From CAYPZL01 sp964415045 (GTDB taxonomy: Bacteria; Planctomycetota; Phycisphaerae; Sedimentisphaerales; Anaerobacaceae), in contig CAYPZL010000037.1 in assembly GCA_964415045.1 (NCBI GenBank), forward strand, positions 1 to 36,036: 36,036 nt of DNA, given 5' to 3'. A model generated the notes under the pieces. That model was not told where the DNA came from, made no database searches, and was given only the letters and a program-made list of their open reading frames with translations. The translations under genes and the position numbers were made by a program. Each line of letters starts with the position of its first letter. The stretch's first letter is position 1. This document shows, in pieces, positions 25,433 through 33,279 of this stretch.

Positions 25433-25759
25433 CTATCCATCAAGTGGTTCAACAAGAGGATTTGTGCCCTTGCGGAGGTTTTGCGGCCCTGTACGTTCTT
25501 TCTCAGTACGTTCGGGCGAGTACCCCAAAGTTGGCACTGGAGCATCGACGTGGTATTTTGCCAGTCCGTATCCGCCGAGGGCGACCGATAGGAAAAGTAG
25601 TGTTGCTACCATGCCGGACGTTCCAATTACAAACGTCACCAACGGGCGCGGCACCCCCTTGAGCTCGGCTTTGCTAAGCCGGCAGCTAAGTACCACGAGC
25701 GTCATAACCAGCAGATCAGCTATGGCTACGATCCATGCGGGCATATATTCTGCTGTCAT
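25433..25759 (-). CDS. Two-helix membrane protein of unknown function
   Basis: 108 residues from ATG 25759 with AAGGAG seven bases upstream (the upstream extension of the frame is not needed). Two membrane helices: MPAWIVAIADLLVMTLVVL and PLVTFVIGTSGMVATLLFLS, joined by a short basic loop, and a polar C-terminal tail (SPERTEKERTGPQNLRKG). Not recognised. One of four small membrane proteins scattered around the ubiquitin-like module. Confidence 0.75.
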   Translation of the reverse strand: MTAEYMPAWIVAIADLLVMTLVVLSCRLSKAELKGVPRPLVTFVIGTSGMVATLLFLSVALGGYGLAKYHVDAPVPTLGYSPERTEKERTGPQNLRKGTNPLVEPLDG

Positions 25760-25851
25760 CGCATTTCTCCTTAAGTAGAGTTGTCCGCGGATTCTGTTGG
25801 ATCCTATTGACCTGACCGCAACGTACGAAAAGTTAGAGGGATTGTTGTCAG

Positions 25852-26154
25852 TCATATCCCAACGCCTGCCTTGATGATGAGGTTTAGAAGGAGGCTGACA
25901 CATGCAAGTGCCAACAAGCCAAAAGCCAACGCGGTCTCTTCCGAAGACGGCCCGACCCACAGGCAGGCGATGACTTTCCTAACGCGCACAATGAGCCAAT
26001 CTACCAGCGGTGTCCCGGCGCGATTGAAGGCCATGAGCCACTCAGAGTTGAATCGATATGCAGCCAATCTGAGCAGCATAAAGATCAAGAGCACATCCAG
26101 GGCAATCGTTACAAGGTGGATCAGGCCACACAGCAAACCTGCAATCAGCACCAT
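25852..26154 (-). CDS. YggT-like small membrane protein
   Basis: 100 residues from ATG 26154; GGAGGAG lies seven bases upstream. Two hydrophobic segments (MVLIAGLLCGLIHLVTIALD, LLIFMLLRLAAY) flank 'SEWLMAFNRAGTPLVDWL', which resembles the YggT domain, then a last helix (LAFGLLALACVSLLLNLII). It begins right behind the JAB-E1 stop (two-base gap), so it is surely cotranscribed. YggT proteins are linked to ion homeostasis or division, but here only context is known. Confidence 0.7.
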   Translation of the reverse strand: MVLIAGLLCGLIHLVTIALDVLLIFMLLRLAAYRFNSEWLMAFNRAGTPLVDWLIVRVRKVIACLWVGPSSEETALAFGLLALACVSLLLNLIIKAGVGI

Positions 26155-26155
26155 C

Positions 26156-27667
26156 TTAGTCTCCTCCAGCAGTCTGTGAGGCTTCGCATTCGTTTTCTTC
26201 TGATGGGTTTCGATCATCGTCTGCATTCTCAATGGTGTTGCCCTTCGCGAACGTGAATCTGCCGATGCGTCCCTCACCGTTGATCAAGTTGGTTTGAGGA
26301 CCTTCATCCCCTACACTCAAGTAGCCCTTGATTCCACATACGGGACATTTGGGGACTGGAGGGCAGGAGGCTGCGACCAGCTGGCAGTTCTGCCGATCAT
26401 AGTGCAGGAAATCCTTTCCATCTATTCCCTCACCGAAGACGACGCGGAGGAACTGAGATACTGCCAGATGGGCAGTCACACCGTTGAGATGAGACACCGA
26501 GGCCGTTGGTGTTTCATCACTGCCACGGACATAGCCAACACGAGCCCGTTGTCGCTGCCGATCATCAGGCATGAGGTCCAGTGCCGCTTCGCTTGCGTCA
26601 ATCATTCCCGAGCAGATAAGGCAGCCTGTTTTGCCTGGAATTACCACTCGGACCTGGCCCACTGCTTCGAAGGTGTCGTTTTCCGGTATGATCTCTGCGC
26701 TGAGGTCCAGATAGACAACCTGATATCGGCAGGCTATCTGGTTCATTATCTTCCGCGCGCCATCGTTATCGAGCGCACCGACGATGACATTGGCTTCTTT
26801 GGCAACGTGCTGCATGCGCTCGCTGGCAACGCTGTCGCAGTAGCAAGAGACGTTTAGTTCTGGAGCTTTGCGTTTGGCATATTGCTGGGCGACGACAGCC
26901 TTGGCTTTCCCTATATCTTCCGGGGTGGCGTACGGAATCCGTGGCAAGTTCGAGGCTTCGTAACGGTCGTCATCACAGCTTCTGAGCCATCCTCCATTTC
27001 GCCCAACGCCGAGACCCACGAGGCTTTGCCATATAGCGGCACCATTGCCGCCAAGGCCGGCTAAGAACACTTTTAGTTTCCCCAGCAAAGTCTGTTTCCA
27101 GCCTGGAATAATACGGTGCCGGGCGTAGGGGTCCTCGCCAGTCTGCGTCGGCTGGTCATCTTCGCAGAGGATCTCCATAGGTGAGCCGATGATCTCAAGT
27201 CGCTTAACAGGCTCAAAACAGTGTTTCTTGCGATTCCAAACGTGGGCTTGGAAATGTTTCAGGTCTCGCCCAAAGACTGTCATGAGCATTGTGGTAGGCT
27301 GTGGCAGACGTTTGGACAGATAGAGCGCAGCCTTCTTGCCGTGGTAGTTGTCGATGGCACTGAATTGGGGCGTTTCTGTGAATGGATGCGTGTGGTCATC
27401 GCCGACATCCATTCCAGTGTGATGAGCGAGGCCGTAGATGCGAGTTTGAAACTCACGTGCCGGTTCGATCGACACGGACGATTGATTCCTCAATTCCTCA
27501 GGATCAGGTACCAAGTTCAATCTGTTGATGTAGACCGTGTAGTCACGACCGGTTGCTCGCGTGAATAGTGTGAACATTTGGCTCTCATTGTTTCCGGCGG
27601 CTAAGAAATGTCGTCTCTTCACTTCGAAGTCAGCCCTTGAGATACGAATAATATTCTGTTCTTGCAT
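26156..27667 (-). CDS. JAB-E1 fusion: JAMM deubiquitinase-like domain plus ThiF/E1 activating domain
   Basis: 503 residues. N-terminal JAB/MPN part (about 30-160): metal motif HTHP (His92, His94) followed by Ser103 and Asp106, the JAMM isopeptidase pattern with an 8-residue spacer. C-terminal E1 part (about 185-450): nucleotide loop GLGGNG (204-209), 'DDDRYEASNLPR' with the Asp and Arg expected near ATP, 'GALDNDGARKIMNQIA', and a structural zinc site from C349LIC352 and C441PVC444. It should adenylate a ubiquitin-like protein and also cleave its conjugates. No catalytic E1 Cys can be pinned safely. Start ATG 27667. The UBL-E2 gene is directly upstream (nine-base gap). Confidence 0.92.
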   Translation of the reverse strand: MQEQNIIRISRADFEVKRRHFLAAGNNESQMFTLFTRATGRDYTVYINRLNLVPDPEELRNQSSVSIEPAREFQTRIYGLAHHTGMDVGDDHTHPFTETPQFSAIDNYHGKKAALYLSKRLPQPTTMLMTVFGRDLKHFQAHVWNRKKHCFEPVKRLEIIGSPMEILCEDDQPTQTGEDPYARHRIIPGWKQTLLGKLKVFLAGLGGNGAAIWQSLVGLGVGRNGGWLRSCDDDRYEASNLPRIPYATPEDIGKAKAVVAQQYAKRKAPELNVSCYCDSVASERMQHVAKEANVIVGALDNDGARKIMNQIACRYQVVYLDLSAEIIPENDTFEAVGQVRVVIPGKTGCLICSGMIDASEAALDLMPDDRQRQRARVGYVRGSDETPTASVSHLNGVTAHLAVSQFLRVVFGEGIDGKDFLHYDRQNCQLVAASCPPVPKCPVCGIKGYLSVGDEGPQTNLINGEGRIGRFTFAKGNTIENADDDRNPSEENECEASQTAGGD

Positions 27668-27676
27668 GGGTCTCTC

Positions 27677-28279
27677 CTATCTTGGATTTGTCATATCCGT
27701 TCGCAGAAGCTCAAAGAACGTGATCAGGTCATCATGGCAGGGATCCCAATCGATATGCTCATAGCACCACCACCCCCAGTAGTTGTCGGGGTCCTCTGCG
27801 GGGCCAACTTCCTTGTGGAAATCTTTCGGCTTGCGCCCTCGGTACTTCAACCGTCGCGGCAAAAATATGGAAGATTCACCGACACCTGGCGGGCTCTCAG
27901 GGTAGTCTGGAGGTATTTCCAGGAGAGCCGGGACCGTTGAGAAGTTATAACCGGGGGGTAGATTGAAATCCTTCACAAAGAGATGCCGGCAGTCGTCATC
28001 TATCGCCACTGGATACGCGTAGGAGAGGGCAATCACATCGTCCTCGAGGACCCTCATATTTATGGGACACCCTCGTATAGCTATCGGCGCGTCCCTATAG
28101 TGGTCCTCAGGATTGACCATGACTTCTCCGCGTCTGGGCAGTAGAGTGTTTGCACCAGAGTGATGCTGCTGGATCAATACTCGGTGCGGCGAGATGCCTG
28201 CAGCCTCTCGCAGTTCTTCAACACTCATTCGTCCGTTCCGGATCTCACGCTCTACTCCACCAACAAACATACGAGCCAT
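27677..28279 (-). CDS. Ubiquitin-like-E2 fusion (multiubiquitin-type UBL + Prok-E2_E domain)
   Basis: 200 residues from ATG 28279 (CAGGAG upstream). Residues 1-70 look like one bacterial multiubiquitin-family beta-grasp unit: 'MFVGGVERE', 'MSVEELREAAGI', 'DAPIAIRG'. From about 75 there is a bacterial E2 of the Prok-E2_E type: 'LPPGYN' (107-112), 'IPPDYPESPPG' (122-132), 'PRRLKYRG', and the C-terminal 'WCYEHIDWDPCHDDL' (161-175), matching the family's W-x-x-H...W-x-P-x-x-DD-L. Cys162 and Cys171 are the candidate thiol residues. The UBL ends at Gly70 before Cys71, so processing by the neighbouring JAB could free a C-terminal glycine (inference). Confidence 0.85.
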   Translation of the reverse strand: MARMFVGGVEREIRNGRMSVEELREAAGISPHRVLIQQHHSGANTLLPRRGEVMVNPEDHYRDAPIAIRGCPINMRVLEDDVIALSYAYPVAIDDDCRHLFVKDFNLPPGYNFSTVPALLEIPPDYPESPPGVGESSIFLPRRLKYRGRKPKDFHKEVGPAEDPDNYWGWWCYEHIDWDPCHDDLITFFELLRTDMTNPR

Positions 28280-28413
28280 TGTCTTACTCCTGTTGCCTTA
28301 ACTCAGATCAATCTTGATAATCGCAGCCTTGAGGGACATGCGGGTCAATCGGCTGGTCTACAATAGACGCTCATAAGTCGTTGACGCGCCTCTCATGCTG
28401 CCTCCGAAACCAC

Positions 28414-28433
28414 GAGTGAATCATATGTCACTC
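28414..28433. repeat. Inverted repeat upstream of the UBL-E2 gene
   Basis: GAGTGA (28414-28419) and TCACTC (28428-28433) are perfect arms around an 8-base spacer, in the 188-base gap between the small membrane gene and the UBL-E2 gene. It could be an operator for separate control of the conjugation genes. No convincing promoter hexamers were found. Confidence 0.35.
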
Positions 28434-28467
28434 ACGTCAAGCTTCACTTGGCTGGCGTCACCTCCCT

Positions 28468-28683
28468 TCATCTGCGGTTACACAGGATCCTGACAATAGT
28501 GATGTAAACCAGTGCGAATATAAGAAGCGCGTTCACGAGCTGGCCGACTGGGGGCATGTCGTGAAACACGTCGGCGAAGAAATGATAAATACTTGTGGCA
28601 AAAGCGAAGACTGTGTCTAAGCGGGAAAGCAGTACAATGATCAACAATATCGTAATCAGTTTGGCAGTGCTGATGGGGCGCAT
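28468..28683 (-). CDS. Small two-helix membrane protein
   Basis: About 71 residues. ATG 28683 has GGAG nine bases upstream; ATG 28698 is five codons longer but lacks a good site. Two hydrophobic helices (LITILLIIVLLSRLDTVFAF and VNALLIFALVYITIVRIL) with an intervening 'HFFADVFHDMPP' stretch. Not recognised. Lies 24 bases behind the ATPase stop, ahead of the UBL-E2 gene. Confidence 0.7.
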   Translation of the reverse strand: MRPISTAKLITILLIIVLLSRLDTVFAFATSIYHFFADVFHDMPPVGQLVNALLIFALVYITIVRILCNRR

Positions 28684-28707
28684 TGTCGTATTCTCCATTT
28701 TTTTGAA

Positions 28708-31014
28708 CTACCTGTGGGATTGACGACGAAGTAGCTTGCTGAACTGCCAATAGTCCAGTTTGGCCAATAGCGCTGGTTCAAGGTCACCAGCACGGCAGTA
28801 TGCCTTCACGGCATCCCGAAGCTTATGGTCCCGACAGAGAAAGACGATTCGTGAGAAGTCCGTGCCGGTATACTTGGTGGCGTTTGCTAAAATGTTCGTG
28901 ACGGAAAGGGTCACCTCATAGGCGCAGCGGATTCCGTCGTGACCCAACGTCATCAGATCAGCCGTGGCGCCCGACGTACCAATCTTGAATTCGGTTTTCA
29001 CGCTCTTTATCGATGGATTCTTCGCCAGATGGAACTTTGCCCATTCGGTATAATACGAATGTTCCACGGAGGTCAGATCATAGGGGCACGGAAGCCCGAA
29101 CGCCTCGAATAGTCTTGGGGTCGGAATGAGATAGGTGCTGGCGCCGGCCGAGGACTCCAGTATGAGCCCCTTCTCGCAGCCGCTAGTCTTTTGCTTTTCA
29201 AACTCTCTGGCCGAGATTCGAAGACGCTGTATAATGCTTCTGACATTGCCGTAGGGGTAAACGAGAAGGTCATAGCAGAGCTTCATGAATGTTGGGGCTG
29301 CTCCATCCAGATAGGGGTGAACGTAATTAGGTGACTGCGTTGCTGAGGTCGACGGCTGGGAGTCGACATCTTCCGGGACGTCGGCAGACAACGATTGTGC
29401 CCTAGAGGGCTCAATGGCTGTCAGAGGATGCCAAGGTTCCAACGGAAAATGGGCCACATTGTCAGACGTCAACGTTGATCTCTCATCGGCGCCGGCGACG
29501 TCGATCTCTGGAATAACGCCGTGAATCGGGTACGGATACTTCGGATGACCGGCCGGACAAAAACACACACACTCTCGAGTCTGAAGACGACCGAGCATTT
29601 CCTTTTGTGCTTGGCTCAGTGACATGGCCGTTGCCACTTCATTCTGATTTCCTCGACCCTGGATGCTGCCCACCACCAGCCAGAAATGGCACAGCTGTTT
29701 AATGTCATCGAGGACGGATGCCGCGGATTGATCGATGAAAATGGCACCATACCCAGAGCTTCTCAGAACCTTTAGAATGTGCATCCACGGGCCAAACCGG
29801 GGCCCTGGACCAAAGGTGCTACTGGGCTTGCTCAAGAAGGCAGACGCATCGTCGATGACCGTAAGGTGGTGCAGCTGGGTCGTTTCGCGGTCTCGGGCGG
29901 AGTGACGCATGTAAAGGAACAAGTAGAGCCCAAGAAACTGAGACTGAACACCACTCAAATACGGGCACGGCATCACGTACCGGCCCTTAAGAACCTGGTC
30001 TAATGGAAGGCCGCGTCTGGTGGTAAACAGCTGACTCTTTTCCGAACCGATTAACAAACTCAAGGCGGTCTCTGCGCTTGTTCGGTAATTGGCTCGCTTA
30101 CCTTTTTGTGAGTGACATAGGCGCAGGCACCGCTTCACATCCTTCAAACACAGAGACGTATCTTTGCCCGTCGTCTCTATATACTGTTGACGTTGCCGAA
30201 GCGCGATTTGACTGGCTTCGACCAGCAGGTCCAGGCCAAATTGGACGCCGGTGACTTGCGCTGCGGCCTCCATCACTGTAAACAGCCAGTCCTGCCAACT
30301 CACTCCAGGAGGGGGATTCAAGTCTAGGGAGAGGAGATCAATCACCTGTGAACGGATCGATGCGGCGTAACGTCGCCAGGAGTTCTTTGGGTCCAGAATA
30401 AGTAGAGGGCAAGAACTCTGCTTGACGACATTCCGGGCCGCTGAACTCTTCCCGCTCCCCTGACGACCGAAGATCAATGCGTCGAGGAGGAACAGATCCC
30501 AATCTACATTAAGTGGGAATCCGCTATTCGCTTGATCAAGGACATGGACGCCACGACCGTTGTTGTTGATCTGATCAGCAGTAGCGTGCGGCATGAACGG
30601 ATTTTCGCAGGCTACTTTACGCACCTTATACTCTTCGATGACCGACACGAGATGAGCAATTGCCCTTTGACGTCCCTTTTCGGTGCCGACTTTTGCAAGG
30701 CGCACATGTTGTTGGACAACAGGATTGTTCCACCTATTGATTTGACGCAGGATCGCCTCTAACTTCAGAAGAACTGGATCTTGTCGAAAGACTTTGAAAC
30801 GTGACAGTCGAGAGCCTATTTTGTCATGCGGTGATGGTCTGGGAGCATCTGGTTCTACCATAGGCCCGATCCTCCAAGCACGATATGGCTGACTACAATA
30901 GAAATGAGGTAAGGTGATTGGCCCAAGCCGCAAATCACCTTGTACGCCAAGATTGGTGAGAAGAATACCGAAAAAGAACCAGGCCATCGGCGTTCTGGCT
31001 TTTTCAATCATCAT
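28708..31014 (-). CDS. HerA/TraD-like ATPase with membrane anchor and C-terminal nuclease-like domain
   Basis: 768 residues from ATG 31014 (GAGGAG six bases upstream), overlapping the end of the zinc-protein gene. N-terminal hydrophobic helix (TPMAWFFFGILLTNLGVQ), then a RecA-like motor: Walker A GRQGSGKSS (about 183-191), 'LLILDPKNSW', Walker B HLTVIDDAS (about 383-391), 'GYGAIFIDQSA' (sensor region). A linker leads to a winged-helix-like part (about 568-638) and a C-terminal domain with 'GATADLMTLG' and 'CAYEVTLSVTNIL', the D...ExT layout of PD-(D/E)xK-like folds seen in conjugation-type ATPases, although the usual Lys is Thr. Suggests a DNA pump or coupling protein rather than a proteolytic ATPase. 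Confidence 0.85.
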   Translation of the reverse strand: MMIEKARTPMAWFFFGILLTNLGVQGDLRLGPITLPHFYCSQPYRAWRIGPMVEPDAPRPSPHDKIGSRLSRFKVFRQDPVLLKLEAILRQINRWNNPVVQQHVRLAKVGTEKGRQRAIAHLVSVIEEYKVRKVACENPFMPHATADQINNNGRGVHVLDQANSGFPLNVDWDLFLLDALIFGRQGSGKSSAARNVVKQSSCPLLILDPKNSWRRYAASIRSQVIDLLSLDLNPPPGVSWQDWLFTVMEAAAQVTGVQFGLDLLVEASQIALRQRQQYIETTGKDTSLCLKDVKRCLRLCHSQKGKRANYRTSAETALSLLIGSEKSQLFTTRRGLPLDQVLKGRYVMPCPYLSGVQSQFLGLYLFLYMRHSARDRETTQLHHLTVIDDASAFLSKPSSTFGPGPRFGPWMHILKVLRSSGYGAIFIDQSAASVLDDIKQLCHFWLVVGSIQGRGNQNEVATAMSLSQAQKEMLGRLQTRECVCFCPAGHPKYPYPIHGVIPEIDVAGADERSTLTSDNVAHFPLEPWHPLTAIEPSRAQSLSADVPEDVDSQPSTSATQSPNYVHPYLDGAAPTFMKLCYDLLVYPYGNVRSIIQRLRISAREFEKQKTSGCEKGLILESSAGASTYLIPTPRLFEAFGLPCPYDLTSVEHSYYTEWAKFHLAKNPSIKSVKTEFKIGTSGATADLMTLGHDGIRCAYEVTLSVTNILANATKYTGTDFSRIVFLCRDHKLRDAVKAYCRAGDLEPALLAKLDYWQFSKLLRRQSHR

Positions 31015-31654
31015 CGGAGTCTCCTCTACGGCGTGATTTCGACGAGGTGTTGTCGTCGGCAAGAAGCCAGGTAGCAGCATTTACAGTCTGGTAGAAAAGC
31101 CGCTTACGCTCAGCTTTCTTGAAGCACTCAGGGCAGAGCAATTTCTGCCCTTGGGCATCGGTAAAGGTTCGAGTATGCCTCTTGCACAGGTTTTGACGAC
31201 CGCAGTTGTCACAGTGACTCGCACAACGCGTGCAATATAACGAGAGTCCATCTGCCTGAGCCAGCGACACAGCGTTGCGGCTCCGTAGTTCCTGTGCTTC
31301 AACGTCGCAGTCGTGACAGATACCTCCAATGCCACGATAAATACGATTTGGCGTCACTACCTCCTCCAAGGATGAGGCGAGGTGTCCACATCCGCATCTG
31401 ATGTTTCTCTCGCGTTCCAGCGTGACCATTTCCCCGTTGGGCATTTGGCCCACTCTCGCGTCTTGCCCAATCCACCGAACCGTCCCATCAATGGGTTGAC
31501 CGGAAATCTGCGTCTCAATCCCTGTGAAACCGGGGGACAGATCATCAACGAACTCCGGTGCCTCGGGCTGGGGTCGGCATCGCGCCACGGGCGGTTTCGT
31601 AAAACCTCTGAAGAAATACAGGAATATTTGTCGTAGGCATTTCAGCGGACTCAT
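31004..31654 (-). CDS. Multi-zinc treble-clef-like protein, candidate E3 partner
   Basis: 216 residues. Twelve or thirteen likely metal ligands: Cys87, Cys89 (His91), Cys113/Cys116 (CHDC), Cys141/Cys144 (CTRC), Cys148/Cys151 (CDNC), Cys157/His160 (CKRH), Cys174/Cys177 (CPEC). This could form three zinc sites with a cross-braced treble-clef arrangement, but spacing is not canonical RING (too short between the second and third pair). The N-terminus is hydrophobic (CLRQIFLYFFRGF), possibly membrane associated, and the C-terminus acidic. It precedes the ATPase, UBL-E2 and JAB-E1 genes in the same direction. Bacterial E3-like RING/treble-clef proteins beside UBL/E2/E1 genes are described, so an E3 role is plausible, unproven. 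Confidence 0.65.
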   Translation of the reverse strand: MSPLKCLRQIFLYFFRGFTKPPVARCRPQPEAPEFVDDLSPGFTGIETQISGQPIDGTVRWIGQDARVGQMPNGEMVTLERERNIRCGCGHLASSLEEVVTPNRIYRGIGGICHDCDVEAQELRSRNAVSLAQADGLSLYCTRCASHCDNCGRQNLCKRHTRTFTDAQGQKLLCPECFKKAERKRLFYQTVNAATWLLADDNTSSKSRRRGDSDDD

Positions 31655-31665
31655 TCGATTTGTCC

Positions 31666-31836
31666 TTACGGCCAGGGGAAAAACAGATGGGCTCGGAGAC
31701 TGCCGATAAGACGATAACAGGACATTACAACGAAATAGGCGAGCGTCGCTGCGCCCGCAGCGCCGGCGACAAGCAGAGATCCCTGGATGACGGCGATCAG
31801 GGCGTCGCTGATTGACTCGAGTATCTGCTTAATCAT
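31666..31836 (-). CDS. Tiny single-helix membrane protein
   Basis: 56 residues from ATG 31836, with AGGAAG upstream; the frame is open to 31872 but the extra part is unlikely. The helix GSLLVAGAAGAATLAYFVVM is followed by a basic tail. Immediately upstream of the zinc-cluster gene (11 bases), so in the same operon. No family recognised. Confidence 0.6.
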   Translation of the reverse strand: MIKQILESISDALIAVIQGSLLVAGAAGAATLAYFVVMSCYRLIGSLRAHLFFPWP

Positions 31837-32091
31837 GAGTGGCTTCCTAATCACGTGCATGTGGTGTGTCATGTCGTCTGACGCACTCCAAGCTGCCGAT
31901 CCGGCCTGTCACATTTCTGTTGAAATCAACGATCTTTGCATCAAAGGCGCAAGGGATCCTGAAAGCACGTTTCAATGACAGCAGCTTTGGCGTGGCCAAA
32001 CAAGGCGCGTGTCCGTCATTCCATGGCGTACCATGGTTCAAAACGGACCGACCTGGACCGGGCGGTATGTGGACGTAGCTCCGCTGACAGA
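31837..32091. other. Gap between MraZ-like gene and membrane module
   Basis: About 255 bases and one of the two longest internal gaps of the visible element. It may hold the promoter of the membrane/ubiquitin-like operon that follows leftward, but I find no strong -35/-10 pair. An 82-codon frame here has no ribosome binding site or protein-like features. Confidence 0.4.
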
Positions 32092-32619
32092 TCATAGGGG
32101 CTCGCCTCCACCGGGTAGAAACTGAGTATACTCTTTTGACTCCTCGTCACTTGGGTGCGGATCGAGCTCTCGAAGCGCCGCGTCGCACCCAACCACTGCT
32201 TTGTCAAACTCTTCCTTAGCCCAGACTTGCACGTAGTAATCTTTGCCGATGAGGACAACCGTAATACCTGCTGAAATCCCGGCTAGATGGTGAGCTTCTG
32301 CAGGAAGAGATATTCGCCCTTGACGATCCCATTTAATAGGCTTGAACGGATTAAGATAGGCAACGGCGCCGGGGTGGGTCTTGAGCACGGGAAACTGGGA
32401 CTGCAAATCCTCCTTCCAACGATCCCAGAATGGCGCGGGACAGAGGATTAGCGCCTTGGTCAGAGGGATGCGACCGGGATAGAGACTGAATAGGGATGGC
32501 CTTGCTGAGCGCAGCGTGTGCACGATATCGGCAGGGAGCTTGATCCGGCCACCGTCGAGCACGGTTACTTCCCGCTGGCCGATAAGGTTGACTAAACCCT
32601 GTTGTTTCTTCGACTTCAT
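32092..32619 (-). CDS. MraZ/AbrB-like DNA-binding protein
   Basis: 175 residues with two SpoVT-AbrB-like swapped-hairpin repeats: 'VTVLDGGRIKLPADIV' (about 19-34) and 'WDRQGRISLPAEAHHLAG' (about 97-114), followed by 'VVLIGKDYYVQVWAKEEFD', the pattern of MraZ, the repressor of the division/cell-wall cluster. The C-terminal acidic tail is extra. On an integrative element it would most simply be a regulator of its own operon, or could interfere with host division-gene control; which is not shown. Start ATG 32619. Confidence 0.8.
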   Translation of the reverse strand: MKSKKQQGLVNLIGQREVTVLDGGRIKLPADIVHTLRSARPSLFSLYPGRIPLTKALILCPAPFWDRWKEDLQSQFPVLKTHPGAVAYLNPFKPIKWDRQGRISLPAEAHHLAGISAGITVVLIGKDYYVQVWAKEEFDKAVVGCDAALRELDPHPSDEESKEYTQFLPGGGEPL

Positions 32620-32660
32620 GGCTTAGTTGCGTCCGTTCTACGTGCGATCGAGTGAACCTC

Positions 32661-33080
32661 TCAGGCGGATGCGCGTCGGCCCATCAGCTTGATAAACCTG
32701 GGGAACGCTCGCTGTTTAAGGGTATGCACTGCAGATTTGGCAATGTCCTTAAATCTGTGGTGACCGCGACGTGACTGCGCTACTTGATGTCTCGACGAAT
32801 CTATCGCCATCGATACATGAGGGATAGCTTCATGCCTAGTTGCACTAGATGCTAAACCTGCGCATTGTTCTTGTATTACTGATTTGGACTTTCGATTTGC
32901 CTGAGCCAGGATCTCGGCGGCTCGTGTGGCCAACCGTGGGCTGACGGAACAACGCTTAGATCGATTGAGATTTGCCCGCATCCTTCGCTGAATCCAGCGA
33001 GGGCAGGGTGTATTTGGAATGGACTCTGTAAACGATGTCCTGAACTTGCGTCTCGGGATGTCGCGTTTCTGTCTTGTCAT
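32661..33080 (-). CDS. Unknown basic protein
   Basis: 139 residues from ATG 33080, where AAGGAG lies eight bases upstream. Strongly basic (MTRQKRDIPRRKFRTSF, KFKRSVL-like and 'RRGHHRFKDIAKSAVHTL' stretches), with few hydrophobic residues; it could bind nucleic acid, but I recognise no domain. The frame open to 33275 is longer but has no start signal. Cotranscribed with MraZ-like and upstream genes. Confidence 0.6.
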   Translation of the reverse strand: MTRQKRDIPRRKFRTSFTESIPNTPCPRWIQRRMRANLNRSKRCSVSPRLATRAAEILAQANRKSKSVIQEQCAGLASSATRHEAIPHVSMAIDSSRHQVAQSRRGHHRFKDIAKSAVHTLKQRAFPRFIKLMGRRASA

Positions 33081-33279
33081 GGTGTTTTCTCCTTCGTCTG
33101 TGGTCATAAGGATTGACTCCGCGCGGCGGGCTCGACATGATGGAGTGAGCCGGCTGCATTTGCGTGCTGTCCGGTGGAGGCCGGCAAAGCTTTCCACGGC
33201 GCGCCGGCCTCTTTTATGCGTACTTAATCGTCCACCTATCCCAGATCCTTTGGAGTTAATACTGCTTTTACACAATGGC

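Noticed and set aside
26156..28279. Type II CBASS operon (E1/E2/JAB helper genes)
   Set aside because: No CD-NTase or effector gene is found nearby, and the E2 is fused to a ubiquitin-like domain, which does not fit the CBASS helper set.
31004..31654. Canonical RING finger
   Set aside because: Ligand pairs are present, but the spacing between the second and third pair is too short and the C-x-H-x2-C core is missing; kept only as treble-clef-like.
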